From: Lingula anatina
Lineage: Eukaryota; Brachiopoda; Lingulata; Lingulida; Lingulidae
Direction: 5' to 3'
NCBI RefSeq assembly: GCF_001039355.2
Contig: NW_019773692.1
Coordinates: 549,082-613,081, forward strand
Length of the DNA stretch: 64,000 bases
Made by a program: the position numbers and the translations under genes. Each line of letters begins with the position of its first letter. Position 1 is the stretch's first letter. The notes under the pieces are model-generated. The model was not told the DNA's origin. It did no database searches and saw only the letters and a list, made by a program, of their open reading frames with translations. Below are positions 22,875 to 36,073 of the stretch, one piece after another.

Positions 22875-23478
22875 GTATCTCAGTGAAATTCTCTGTCCAT
22901 CTTTTACTTTCCATTTTCATCTTAGAATCAACTAGATAAAAATAATTATTATTCTGCATAAATGCTAACCTCATGGTGTCAATAACAGCCATTGCTTTGT
23001 TTTCAAAATTCGGCACTGCTGCAAAGACCAAGGTTGCCTTGACAGAATGCAAGCAGGAATGGTTCATGGTCTGCACAAATGATTCTATAAGCATCTGACC
23101 ACTTTTCTTGAAATCTTCATCCGTGTGGAGGAACCCAATGTAAAAATTGTACTCAAACCCCAGAGATGCTGTTAGACAGAAGCTATGGAGAAGAGTTTTG
23201 AAAAAAGGCACATTGACCATAAGAGCTGCCTGGCTCTTGTGTTTTATTATTTCTGCAGTTTCAACTTTGTCCATTGCTACAACCACAGCAACTTTATCAA
23301 GGTTTGATGATTGACTCCCTTGAACTTCTCTTGTATTTTCCTTTGACACATCTGTTAAATGTGTGATCTTCACCTCTAGTGGCCTTAATGATAAAGTTAA
23401 CCGTTGGTTAAAGTATATTATCACCAGCACTACTGCAAAAGCAGCAGCTACTTGAATGGCTGTCCTACCCCACCTCAT
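22875..23478 (-). pseudogene. Truncated second copy of the glycosyltransferase gene (probable allele)
   Basis: Codons 1-201 of the same protein from the ATG at 23478, cut at the N at 22874. Differences from the full copy include G35E, R46K, A88V, W142C, S143L and L163M. The frame is open up to the break. The C-terminal domain is missing only because the contig ends, so this is better read as the other haplotype than as a decayed gene. Confidence 0.8.
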
Positions 23479-24397
23479 GCTTATGGTTTTGACAATGACT
23501 GGTCTTACTTCACCATCTAAAAGAGGAAAAAACCTCATATACTTTCTGCAGGTCAAGTTACATGCACGGATATCAATAGAAATACGAAGACATGACTGGC
23601 ATTTAAAATTGTTTTACCTGGCAGCTAAATAATAGCAGCATCGCAACTGAATATTTGAACATTATTCAAAGAAGGACAATTTTGTCCCATTTAAAGTGAA
23701 CACTTCAACAGTGTTATTTTAATTAAGCAGAAATCACAGACATTCACAGCCTGAACAGTTTAATAACATATGAACATTGCCATAAGAGTTATTCCCAGAT
23801 TTACTTTACAAGAATGTGAAGCTCAAGTACTAGTACATAATTTAAGTACTATAGTAGGTGTTCAAAACTTAAAGAAATGTCACGTAATGATGTTTATTTA
23901 ATAGACAGTATAACTTTATTTAAGAGATATTACCTTAATTGGAATGCATTTACTTCTATCAATTTAACCTGTTGCTTTCAGTAAAGTCTAACTTTAAATG
24001 TTTATAATGTACTGAACCATGTCAAAATGTCACGTTACATCAGGCTCTGTTACAGGGTGCCTTATTATTATACACTTAATTGCCATTAAAAAAATACCAT
24101 AAAAAGATATTAAATTTAACCAAACTTTCCAGTCATTAAATGAAATACCATAAAAAGATATTAAATTTAATCAAACTTTGCAGTCACTTCTTACACAAAC
24201 CCGGTTCTTTTGAAATCCTTGAACAGAAGTGTACTAGTAACCTGTACACTATAAGCTCATTAAAGAATTTTTTAAAATTTAACTTACACATGTATGCACC
24301 CGCATGACCCTTACAGAACAAAAAATTTTGTGGCAGTACTCCGAGAGTATAGCCAGAGAACTCTTCTCACAGGGTATGAGCCACTGTGTGTATATAC

Positions 24398-24440
<43 letters not shown>

Positions 24441-25032
24441 TGGATTTGTGTATTACTCATAGCTCTGTCGATGAAAACACTGATATACTTAATAACAGTG
24501 TGAGTTGACGAGATGTGAGGTAAGGTAAAATTTTGAAAGCTCCCACGTCACAGTGGATGGGCAAACAGGTCATCACTTTACAGTAGAGAGTTTATTTCAG
24601 TTGACGGATGGAATATGCTGGTTAGTATTTGGATCCTTTGCTTTCTGATCCTTTCATGTACAGCCAGCGGCAGAACATATAGGAAATTGCTAACGCATGA
24701 ATTTTGTACTACCATTTACGGTATTTATGAGTTGATACCTTTTGGTATTTCACTAAATGTCTACGTACATCTAAGGTGTCACCAGGACCGACAAACCAAC
24801 CAGAATCAGCCAGCTATAGTGATCTATATTTATACAATGTTAGATCTAACATGCATGTTACCATTAGCCACATAAAACAAAAACACAAACAAACCATCTG
24901 AAAAGTTATGTTATCTAAATTCCCACTTCTTTCCCTAAAATTGTAAGTCTACATCACAAAGATGGTTAAGTGGTGTACACATTAAACATCACCCAACGCA
25001 ATGATAACACTCGGAACTACTCGGATGTCTCC

Positions 25033-25100
25033 GCACTCGACAATAACCTCGGACGTAATACGGAGGCAGCCATATTTGATTGTTGATTGTTGGGAAGGAA
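25033..25100 (-). promoter_or_regulatory. Candidate glycosyltransferase promoter, duplicate B
   Basis: Same CpG-rich stretch and YY1-like site (about 25067-25079) as at 22695-22760. It lies about 700 bp upstream of the FANK1 start codon and points the other way, so the two genes may share a divergent control region. Confidence 0.4.
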
Positions 25101-25210
25101 CTACTTTCAACCTCGCGCTAATTTAAACCTAATTCTTTCAACGCCTGTATCTATTTATCTTTTAAATCAAAGTCAATCTTAGTGCATTGTTTGGCAAACT
25201 GTAAAGCATC

Positions 25211-25789
25211 ATAAAATTCAGTGGTATTGACAGCCATCCTTATGAGCGTAATGATCGATTGAGTGAGAAGGCATTTCCGGCGGACAAAATGCATGGATTT
25301 GGTGCATATTTCTCCGCCTATCACAGTATGGAGCTTGCGGAATGAGCCGAGGATTGCCGATTAGTCAAATCTCACGAGTGACCTTAGGGGGAAGGTCGAG
25401 GAAATGTGACCAGGTTTGGTGGGTAGTTTAGTAAACACATGCACTTGTAATTATATTGAAACAGTGAAATAGATTACAAGTTAAAGTGTCTATTTACAGA
25501 AGATCAGGTAAATTATTATTATTTTTTCAACAAAATATTAGATCTACGATTAATTGCAACATCATTTCAGTCAATATTTACGCTGCGTTTCTCTCCGCTG
25601 ATGCAATTTCTCATCTCAGGGTGTTGCTGATGTTCAAGTTTACTGCGCGTGTAAGCCCTTGTGAAAATACAAACTGGATACATATCAACAGGAGAATGTG
25701 ACATTGATTCAGCCGCGCTGCTGTTGTAAAGTTGGAACGCTTTCTTTAAGTGCAGACAAATAAAAAACGCAGACGCTGCAAGTACTACT
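25211..25789 (+). promoter_or_regulatory. FANK1 upstream region and 5' UTR
   Basis: 579 bp between the duplicated segment and the FANK1 start codon. Moderately CpG-containing, with no clear TATA box and no other coding exon recognised. The 5' UTR must lie at its right end, because the first coding exon is only 10 nt. Confidence 0.4.
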
Positions 25790-28700
25790 ATGTCTGGTGG
25801 TGAGTCGAAGTTTTTTCAAGGGTTTGTGGGCGGACTGAATCACAGTTAGATCTACGATTTTTGTCAATGTGTTTGATGTTTTCAATTGCATTTTCACGCA
25901 TTTTAGTTGAGGAATTTCCAGTACAATCAAATCATGTACTTTTTGTGTGAAATGGGCAGAGCTCAGAGTCTTTTCTATAATGATATCTTAATTTGTTATT
26001 TCCTAGCCCTGTATGTTATTTATGCTGTTTCCATACAAGCTTTTTCATGCAACTTGACAACATGTGCCATGCCAACAGGTACACTTGCCAAAATAGATAC
26101 GTTTGGTCTCAGTTTTCAGCCTCATATGCTACGAAGTTATGGCTTTATAACACTGTATAACATTGTATAAGCAACCATATGTGAAGTCACTTAGTACTGC
26201 CAGTAAAACGCTGTCAAACTGATGTGTGAAGTGATACAAAATACTTTCTTTGAACAATATACTACATGGTGTGAGAGAGGACATACTGTACAGCTTTTGC
26301 TAGCTTGAAATTCATGTGTTAGTACTCATATAGATTATTTTTTATAGGTACACTGTGCTAACGCATGAAAGGAAAGGCCTCAAAAGGTGTAAAATGAGCA
26401 GTTTGCGCATCCACCACAATGCGAGGGCTCTAAAATTTGTCTTTTCTCTCATGTCCTCAAAATTATATTCCTTACATTATCTTGTATCTAAAATTTGTCT
26501 TTTGACCTTCAAATTATCATTTCTGTATCCCTTTTGAAAATAATTTTTTCAAAGGGATGGTTTATTTTGGAGAGCATTGTTAGCCCCTACTCTAAACTTT
26601 TGACGAAGAGGCTGCAATCAAATTATGTGAACATATATAACATAATTTTTAAAAATTGTTTCCTAACAGTTTTTAATAACATTTTTAGACAATATTAAAA
26701 ATTTTCACAATATTTTTTTAAGAAAAGAGCAATGGTTCACTGAACTGTTTTCTTTGTCTCAATTATGTGATGCATCTTTTCAGTTAAAGATGAATTTCTT
26801 CTTCCCCCCCCCCCTTGACTTTCAGAGCATTGTGTATCATAGGCTGTATTCCCAGAGATTTAGATCAATCCAGAGATTAAGATTTAGATCGACCTAACTC
26901 CCTGGGGGTTCACGCTAAAATGCAGGCACCCGAGCGCGCACCATAGTTAACTACCCCCTTAGAGCTTTTAGTAGGCAGGGCAGACGCTTAAGCCAGCTAA
27001 GCTGACAGTAATTTAGTGAGACTCCCCACAGGGATAGATCGATCTAAAATCTATGGAAATGGGGTCATAGTCTCAATGTAATTAAATTTGTTTTGTTTTT
27101 TGGCCATTTTTAGGTCAGAGGAGTTTGAGAAACAATTTCTTGAGAAAAGAAACTGTCTTAGCCATTGTTATCTCCGCCAAGGAGGTTATGTTTTCACCCC
27201 TGTTTGTCTGTTTGTTTGTTTTTTTGTCATGAACATAACTCAAAAAGTTATGGACCGATTTTGATATTTTTTCAGGAACTGTCAGAAGTGGGCCAAGGAA
27301 GAGATGATTAGTTTTTGGTGGTGATCCGGATCAATAATCAATCAATAAACAATAATAATCATTTTTAATTATATAAACTCCTGCCATGTTCCATCATTTC
27401 TCTTTCACAGAATTGTCCAGGCCAGCTCCTCCAGTGGTGGGGAAGGTGACCCATTTCAGTGTGGAGCTATACTGGGATGAAGCTCTGGCCAAGGCCAAAG
27501 AAGAGACAGGAGAAAAAGGAGGAAGAATCAGAGTTAGTGTACAAGAACAAGACAAAAAATCAAATTCCTGGGGGAATGTTTACACGTAAGTTTTCATTTG
27601 ACAAAGCAACTAGCTCTATGTTCTTGGTCTACCTAACCTATCAGTTTTATTTTGTGTTTTGTACTAGGATATGTACTAGTACTTGCTTATATTGATAGAA
27701 ATTTTGAGCTAAGCTCGTTAGTCTGATTGATTTTGGTTAAGGTGTCTGTTGTCAGGCACTCCAGCCATTGATAATGGCTGTGTGTACTAGTAAGGATATT
27801 GTTTGATTTATAGATAAGAAATGAAGTTTTACACAAAGCATTATGCCCTGTGAAAAAGAACTTTTGTAATGTACTCTCAATAAACAAGTTTTTTTTTCCA
27901 AAGAAAATTTATGCACAAATACACACACACACATACTTAATGTACTAGTAAAAGGAACATTCCTCTATGGAGAGTGGTAAATAAGCATGGCGTTTCAGAA
28001 TTCATATATTTAAAATCTTAATATATATCTTATATTGAGAGTTTGAAGGGATTGAAGGGATTGAAACTAATCCCACATTGAGTTGACAACACCTATTTGT
28101 TGATTCATAAAGGAACAAGAAATAAATGCATTTCCATTGTATCTAATAAGCTTTTCAAATATAATATATGACATGTAAATCTTATTTAGAACTAAGATCT
28201 AATAAACAGATCTTAGTTTAGAAGCACCAGATGACCCTCAGTTTTACCCAATATTGTTAAACTGCCAAATTGGTGTTGATATATCTTACACATGTGAAGA
28301 CTTGTTGATTAAAATAAGTGTATTTTTCCATGTAAATAATGGTAATGAAAACAGAACTTTGTAGAGTTCTTAGCTACTAATAAAAAGCTTAATTTTCATA
28401 TGATTTCTTGGTTAGAAGAGAAGAGCTTAATGTCTCTTGCAATGCAAATTCTGTTCAGGCCAATTAAATATGTGTAAAAGAGGGCCTTGCATTAGTGCGA
28501 GGGTGTTTGTGGTGTTAAAAGCTAGGTTTTATGAATAGTCTTTACAAGTTGTCAAAGGTTGTAATGTTTGCCGTAGTGCTTAATGTCACATCATTTAAAT
28601 GTCAAAGTCACGTAACCTCCTTTGCAAGTTCCCAGTTTTTGACATATGTTATTAAGCCCCTGCTCACGTCACGGTCAAGTAGAGAGACATTCTGTACTGA

Positions 28701-31700
28701 TTCACTTTGAAATTCTAACATGTAATTGCATTACAGGGGGTGTTACCCATTCACAATTTCTCCAAATGTTCACCTCCTTACATTAAATGGATAATAACTC
28801 TTCGTTTTTGCCAAAAGATGAATTTTCCTGGAGTAAACAACAATTTTCCCATACTTATCAATGGTTAATGAATCCATTTTTACATTCAAAGTTAGTCCCT
28901 GGTTTTTTTCTAAAAAGTTTGGTTTTTTGTTAAAACCTCTTAAGAGATTTTAACAGAGTATAGCCATCAATGGAGGTCACGTGGTCTAAAGACAAGCTCA
29001 GATATCAGAATGATAGCTATAACTGCCGTTTTTGTGGTAAAACAGAATACCGTATATTATATTTCTATGAGTTATTCACAATGTTTTTATTGTGAAATAT
29101 AGATATCATATGAAGAGTTATTATCCCTTTAAGTTTTAAGTTACTTGTCTAGCTGTGCCAGAGAGAGCATTCAAAATAAGTTGATCAGCGAACTAACAAA
29201 TCCTTGGACTAAATATGGCCGGCTCACTTAAAAGCAGTGCCGACTAATCTCCTGATTCTCCCCACCTCCACACGCCATCACTGCAGGGGCCTTGTAACCT
29301 TGGAGCCGAAATTTCATCCATTTAATGGCAGGCGTGGAAGTGGAGAGACCATTAGCAGCGCTCAGTGGGTTTGGCCATATTTATTTAGCGGATCACTTCA
29401 TGACCTGATCATCTGTTCTGAATAGGCTCAAACAGGAAGGCCCAATATCCTTGTAGTACTAACATTCCTCCATGGAATAGGCAGGCTATTTAGTTGTCAA
29501 TCTGTCAAAGTGTACTGGTACAGACTGTATCACATACGTAAGCATGCTGCACAATGGGGAAATGGCCTAAGTCTTATGCTTGAAATTGACCAATAATTGT
29601 TCTTCATATTCTGTCCCATTGGGGATTACAGCCTCATCAAAGATGGCAGTTTGTCCAGGTATTTTCTGGAAGTTGAGCACACAAAAGTTTATTACCCCTC
29701 ACTGCTGGGAAGCATGCAAGGAGGCATGTTAGTCTGTCAGTCTGATTGCAGTCAGCAAATATAATAGTCCCCATGGAGCACAGTCAACCTAGCTAGGTCG
29801 ATGTAGCTCATTCTGAACAGCCCCTAAATCTGAAATCTGATTTATATTTGACTTTTTCTTTTCTGTTATTTTCCTGAGCAAGTCATCTAATATTTAACTT
29901 CCAGACCTCTTCCTCTTATGCAAACACTCAGATTTGAGCTCCATTACCCAAGATAAGAATTATGTGCATATGCCAAATTTGTTTTTCTGGCAGGGGTGCT
30001 TTTCTTGTCCAAACTAAGACCCTTTCTTTGCTGCTGTATGTATAGAAATTAGTAGGCATAGGTATTATTTTTGGTTAACAATAACAAAAACAGGTACTGG
30101 TCAGTTAGAGATATTATACCAGAAACCTAAAAAGGGATTAGAGATATAATACAAAGGTCAACAGTTTCTGTAGGAAATACATAATGAAGCATCTTACAAA
30201 ATGTATAGTAATTTGATAGAACTTTGAACGAAAAGCAATTTTTCAGAATTAAAAGAAATCTCAAAACCAGAAATAAGATAAATGCTGAATTTTCCATTGA
30301 GATTAAAATAGCCATAATCAGACAACCATATAGCCCTGTTTGTTGTATTCCCATTTCTTAAATTCAGGTATGGTGGGAAAGATGGGTAGTGTAGCTTTAA
30401 AAATATTATAAAGAACCTTTACTTTCTATAACAACCAAGTGCTATTCGGTACCTGTTAAAAAGCCACTGAATGCCTCTTTGACCAGGATCAATTATGAAA
30501 ACAGCAAGGCATGGTGCCCCTTAATTAATGCGTCACAGGTAAATATGGTTAAGTAGGAGAAATATTGAATTTATTTTCTGATAGGATATTTGCTTAGTGG
30601 AAGTTTAACATGTGTTATGTTATGTAAATTGAATGGCACCTTTTCTTTTTTAGAAGAATGAACCTTAAAAGAGTGGTATAGTATGGTTATTATCATTCAT
30701 CCAGAACTTTGCCTTTTCTGAAAACAGTTTTTCAGAAGGGGGGAAAATACACAAGTTTGGATTAATATACCCTCTTATTGTTGAAGGTTCAAACTGCATC
30801 TTATAGCTGCCTTAACTTGAGTTAGTTACAACACATTATATGTGTGATAAGCACGCTGTGCTTAACATAAATGGAAATAAAATGAAAAGTTTCTGCAATT
30901 TGTTTTACTTAAGCCACAGATTTTTTTTTTTTATTTTCTTATGCAATAACATTGTATTTGCTGAAATTTAAGTTAAGGCATGTTTTGTGTTGTCTTGCAT
31001 CTATGAAGTTAAAGGAGTCCAGCAAAACGCAACATATATCAAATAGATTCTTAGTATGTGGACCATGTGGTGTAAATACCTTGCACAGGTTTGTGCTCAT
31101 TCTTTCAAATACAGAGTAGTCCAATTGATTCAGCCAGTTCAGATATAAAAGATATTGTCATCTACAGATGTAGCAAGCACCTGTATCTAACCTTTTTTTT
31201 TTTTTTTTTTTTTTTGTCAAAGGGTTGATATGATTGCATGTTGTCTTATCCATAGCAATATTAAAGTAAGCATATTGTGATGAAAGTAACTTGGTTATTT
31301 TCCTGTAATTTTCTTTCCAGAGGTTATTCCAAGAGTCATGTGATTGAATCCCTGGACGAACTTACACAGTACAAGTATAGGCTTAGGTTCCAGAATGATG
31401 ATGGGCCTTCAGAATGGAGTGCTGTTACCACAGTGTGCACCACAAGTAAGTCTGGGGGTATCAGTTTTGTACAGTAAATAAGTCCAGGAGTGTTTAGAAC
31501 ACAAAATAGTTCATGTGTTACCACAAGTAAGTTGCAGTGTACATCACAATTAAATGAATGTGTGCATACCATAAAATTTACTTGACAACACAATGTTTCT
31601 CGAAAGAAAGGCATAATATGTACATCAAGAAATTGCTTAGTGTACAAGAAGAAATCAATTTGTATAGCATTAGAAGTCAAATTATGCACCACAAGTCACA

Positions 31701-33588
31701 GTGTCATAGTAAAGCCACTCAGAAAAAAATTGACTGAAACATTACTAAAATGAATAAGTTACAAACTATGTAATAAGTGTTCCATTGTGTTTTAGTTGGT
31801 GTGGCTTCATAATCACAAGTTTGAAGTCACCATTGGAATTATGCATATCAGTATTTTACTGTTGGCCGAGTTCATTCCAATTGATTGTCAGTTTGATATA
31901 CCAGCATCTTTAAACATTAACAGAGTGTTTGTGCAGGGAATCAGAGATGTTATTATGTGATGTATACGTGTCTTGGTATAGAATTTCCTTTAACTTGAGT
32001 TAGCAAAATATTTATTTACATCACAAAGAGAAGCCAAAAATCAAACTCAGATTGGCATCTTGATGCATAATGCCTTGCGTCATCTTTCTTGGATATATTG
32101 ACTAAAGATATCAGATTTATTGGGAACTTTTGTATTAGAAATAATGTCAAGTTCATTGGATGTTTGGTTGGAAAACAAATATGGACATCCCTAACAGAAA
32201 GCCAGGCCTGAAAATAGCTCAACGCATAAGCTTGCCCTCATATAACACGACAGTTTTCTTAAAAATGGCTCACCACACAAGCATGCCCACATATTCTTTT
32301 GACAGTTTTCTTAAAAATGGCTCACTACACAGGCATGCTTGTGTATTATTTTACAGTTTTTCTTGAAAATGGCCCACTGCACAAGCATGCCCGCATATAA
32401 CTAGGTAGTTTTCTTTTGATGAAAAAGAGATTTATCTCTTCAGTCAACTACTATCTACTGTATTTTTATAAATATAGATATACTTAGTCAGATAACCAAT
32501 AATTAAAGAAAAGAAAATGTTTACTTTAAAAAGTTGCTTGGTTTATTTGGTATTAACAATAAAATGAACAGTGAATAAGAAGAATTTCATTGAAAGTTCA
32601 GCTGCAATAAGTACTTTGTCTTATTGGGTCCCTTATGTGTTTGAGTGGAAAAATGGGCAATTCAAGTGGACTACTAGTTGATGCACATATAAAAATCTTT
32701 TTCATTTTGTAATTGACATGAATAAGTGGTAACTACAAGCAAAGTTGTCATTTATTATATTCAGCAAAAAAACACACCCCTTTGATTAAGTCCAATAGTG
32801 ATTATGTGCATCGGTTTGATTCTTGCCTTTTACCTTCCAACTTTAGTTGATCTCCTTACTTTACCATCATATAATATATAGAATAAAATGGAGCTTTGAA
32901 AAATTGGAGAGAGAACTGTTGTTAACCATAACTGCTACAAAAAAAAAAAAAAAAAAAAAAAAAAACAGCTGTGAATACAGATGGCATATCTTTACAACCA
33001 ACTACTTTATAAATGGGTGAATTAATATTAATTACATTGATTGCCTCAATCAATGGGTGTGAAAAAAACAAACTGACGTTTCATGTTTTAGCTGCAAGTT
33101 GATAAGAGTTCTTATGGATTATTTAACAATATACCTCTTGTGTTGTACCAGGGGAACCTTTGACTGGGGACCACCTACATAGGGCAGTCAATGCAAATAA
33201 TCTGGAGGAAGTTGAACGGATTCTGCACACAGGGTAAAGTATTGATAGGAGAAATCAAAGACAATGACTTAAATTGAAAATCTGTACAACCATTCTACAG
33301 AATGTTTTACTTTCACATAGTACATGCATGTCTTAATCAAGTTTTTTTTTTTTTTAATGAAGAGATTTTGTGAGCGATATGGTTAAGCATAGATATTTTG
33401 TTGCTAGACTGTTGTACATTATTAATTGTTCTACACAGTTATAAAAACCCAAATATATTGTTGTTTAGTAGTTTATGTTCAACAGGACAGGCTTATTAGA
33501 CATCTATGCATTTTTATGAAAAAAACAGCATTATATTTATCTTAATGTTCATTGTAATTGTTATTTATATTATTTATTTTCATTGTAT

Positions 33589-33646
<58 letters not shown>

Positions 33647-36073
33647 AGTATATTGCAATGTAACTCACCTTTTCATTGTTCAGTTTTAGTGGCATGAACT
33701 ATTTATCTTATTCCAGAGAGGTAAAAGCTGAGATTCCAGACAAGTATGGCTTCACTCCGCTCATGCAAGCTGCAACCAAAGGTTATTTAGAGTAAGAACA
33801 CTCCAGCTTTAATTTTTTTTCAATTTGATATTGTAACTTGTATGGTGTCAAAATCATGACTTATATCAAGATAGAATTTGATAAGCAAACAGTAATTCAA
33901 GGAATATCTGATTCTAAATTGATAGCCAGTTAAATATTTTTATATTATTACACTCTGTCTAGCCAAATAAATAAATAAATAAGATTTATCAATATCATTT
34001 TCTTCTGTTAGAGTTGTTTCCACAAAATTTCTCATAAGATCTTCCTCTGTTATTTCAGTATTTTAAGAACATTGATTGAAAATGGTGCCGACGTCAACTT
34101 CGCAAATGAGTCGAAAAAAACTGCGTAGGTATTGGTGATTACAAAAGTGACATTTGTAGCTGAGAAGCCATTTGAGCATGAAAGCAACCTAATGCATCAC
34201 TGCAAATTCATCTCAGCTCTTTTTTGAAATTGATTTTTGCACAAATGATTTCGCTTCCATCACAGGATGACATAAAATGTCAAGTTGGTAATCGCTCTGG
34301 ATTATATTGCACCAAAGATAAAAGGTATGCTGATGCTAAAACCATTGTAACTGAAAGCACATGTAATAGCTCTGCCAGTAACTTAGATGGCAGGATTTCC
34401 TGTGCAGATCCTCCCAAGTGGCACTGAATTCTTAAGCCACATCAAGTTGGTAGCTAGGAAATAATACTGCTAGGATTGAAAGGGTATCATGAGAAGGGAT
34501 CTGTAGGAAGCTAGGTCATTCTTCATGCAATCTGTGGCTGTTGATGGAGGTGATATAAAGTGACATTTTAATTCATAGGTCAAACTGAGGTTGGTGTTGT
34601 TTGCAATGCATGTGAATACGCTCTCTGTTTTCTCGAATAAACTTACCGTGTAACGTGCATGTAAAAATCTGAAAATTACTCCACCTATCTGATGAGACAA
34701 GAAAAGAAAAGGACTCAAAAGAACTGCAGTGGTTCAAATTACAGATTGAAAAGTATTCCTCTTTTTTTTCACATTTTATTTGATCACAGTAATTGATCAC
34801 AAGAGTTTTAACTTTTTCTACTTAAAACTCATTAGTGTAAGTTGAATTTCTTACTTAATATTATACGTTTTAGGAAATTGCTTGTTCATTAATTACTTTC
34901 AGACTGATGATGGCCTGTTTTTCTGGCAATCTCGCTGAGGCCCAGGAACTTAGAAAGCATGGTGCTGACTACAATGCACGAGACAAGGGGGGTTCAATGC
35001 CCATACATTGGGCTGTAGATGGTGGAGACCCAAACCTTCTGGAGTGGATTATACAAGATGGTGCAGATGTCAACTCAAAAGATTCGCACTCACATTGGAC
35101 ACCATTGATTCGAGCTGGTAATATCAAAATGAGGCCATCAGATAAATGTGAAAAGGTCACCATTTTATCGGTAGTTTGAACCAAAAGGATTTTCAAACTT
35201 CCAATTTATGTTGTTGATTCATGTTTTCCTGTTGATAGTACCTTCTTGTCATTAAAATATTGCTAGTTGACTTTGTAACAGTGGTTTTTATTAAAAAAGT
35301 CCTGATTGTAATGTTTTCATTTTCTAGCGACTATTGGTGGAAATGTGAAAATTGCAGAAGTTTTGATAAAGCATGGAGCCAATGTCAACATGCATGATAA
35401 GGATGGAAAAACAGCACTAATGTCAGCAGTCATAAATGGGTATCAGGAATTAGTGCTTCTTTTACTGAAAGAAAATGCAGATGTATCTGTAAAGAATGAG
35501 GTACTTGACATTCCCTGTTTAGTTTTACAATTTGTTATAGATATTTGTGAAATATTTGATAAGATCCAAAAATGCAGACTTAATAAGCTATGTTTCATGT
35601 ATGATCAAAAATAAATTGAATAAAAAGAATAGATATTAATCTGTTCTTGAAGTAATTAAGCATACTTCATGCAATTGTTTCATCCTTGGGTTAAAAACCA
35701 TTTTTGAAGCTTTTGTTTTTCTTTTTCCAGTATGGAAAGAATGTGTATGAAATGGCAGTTTCAATGGATAAGAGGGTAGGTGAAAATTCTCATATCCTTT
35801 AGAACAAATAGTTATTAGTTCATATAAATTGCAATATGTATGTTTCCTTGTAGTTCAGTAGCTTGCATTTGGCATCCTTGCTTGATATATGGAATTATAC
35901 CATCTTGATATTCTGAATGATTTTATTTTAAAATTTTTTAATTCATTTAATGTGAGAGAGATTGATTTTTTAACATAGATTAATGATTTTATATTGATTC
36001 CTTACAGAAAGTGATCAAGGTTCTGGAGGATCATATGTCCAAGACTGGCATAAAAATTGGACAAAAATTCTGA
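25790..36073 (+). CDS. FANK1: FANK1, fibronectin type III and ankyrin repeat protein
   Basis: Ten exons: 25790-25799, 27411-27585, 31321-31445, 33152-33233, 33717-33791, 34059-34124, 34903-35117, 35328-35500, 35731-35775, 36008-36073. All phases agree and give 343 residues (human 345, from memory). A fibronectin type III domain fills about residues 8-102 (PPVVGKVTHFSVELYW, SLDELTQYKYRLRFQN). The rest is a run of ankyrin repeats, for example DKYGFTPLMQAATKGYLE, GGSMPIHWAVDGGD and DKDGKTALMSAVINGYQELV. The short C-terminus ends KIGQKF. In mammals FANK1 is expressed mainly in male germ cells and acts as a nuclear regulator; nothing here shows expression. The 10-nt first exon (MSG) is the least certain part. 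A poly(A) signal lies at 36221. Introns 1-4 carry several transposons and microsatellites. Confidence 0.93.
26848..27068. mobile_element. Foldback MITE family F1 in FANK1 intron 1
   Basis: About 220 bp, beginning near GTATTCCCAGAGATTTAGAT, with internal GATCGACCTAACTCCCTGGG and CTGACAGTAATTTAGTGAGA, and ending GATCGATCTAAAATCTATGG. The arms are complementary, and there is an extra short duplication of the left edge. Confidence 0.85.
27168..27333 (+). mobile_element. Widespread short element with CCGCCAAGGAGGTTATG start (F3)
   Basis: The segment contains CCGCCAAGGAGGTTATGTTT, a TTTG-repeat stretch, a core near ATGGACCGATTTTGAT, then GGGCCAAGGAAGAG and GATCCGGATCA. From memory, near-identical modules occur in many aquatic invertebrate and fish genomes as short non-autonomous elements. 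About 165 bp, in FANK1 intron 1, about 100 bp downstream of an F1 copy. Confidence 0.6.
27586..31320. other. FANK1 intron 2
   Basis: A 3.7 kb CpG-poor intron. It holds the F2 element at 28783-29132 and a T tract at about 31193-31216. No exon or RNA gene was recognised in the remainder. Confidence 0.6.
28783..29132. mobile_element. TTAA-flanked MITE (family F2), copy 2, in FANK1 intron 2
   Basis: Starts TTAAATGGATAATAACTCTT and ends AAGAGTTATTATCCCTTTAA: terminal inverted repeats of about 20 bp with TTAA at both edges. The interior matches 16609-16933. About 350 bp, no open frame of note. Confidence 0.88.
32218..32420. repeat. 52-bp minisatellite, about four units, FANK1 intron 3
   Basis: Units start CTCACCACACAAGCATGCCC or variants and end ACAGTTTTCTTAAAAATGG. 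The four tandem copies have diverged by several substitutions each. Confidence 0.85.
32939..32966. repeat. Poly(A) tract
   Basis: About 27 consecutive A in FANK1 intron 3. There is no clear retroposon body upstream. Confidence 0.9.
33592..33643. repeat. (TG)n microsatellite, FANK1 intron 4
   Basis: About 25 uninterrupted TG units, 70 bp upstream of the exon at 33717. Confidence 0.95.

Larger units (their letters stand above)
22875..25210. repeat. Glycosyltransferase 5' segment, duplicate B
   Basis: Direct repeat of 20627-22873. At its right end it runs on into the FANK1 upstream region, while duplicate A stops at the matching base next to the N. This copy therefore gives the true spacing between the glycosyltransferase and FANK1. 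Confidence 0.9.

Noticed and set aside
22825-23556. A longer glycosyltransferase product starting upstream (MTCRKYMRFF)
   Set aside because: The extra N-terminal residues translate the polypyrimidine tract and acceptor of an intron. The full copy has a one-base difference there that closes the frame. The far end crosses an N.
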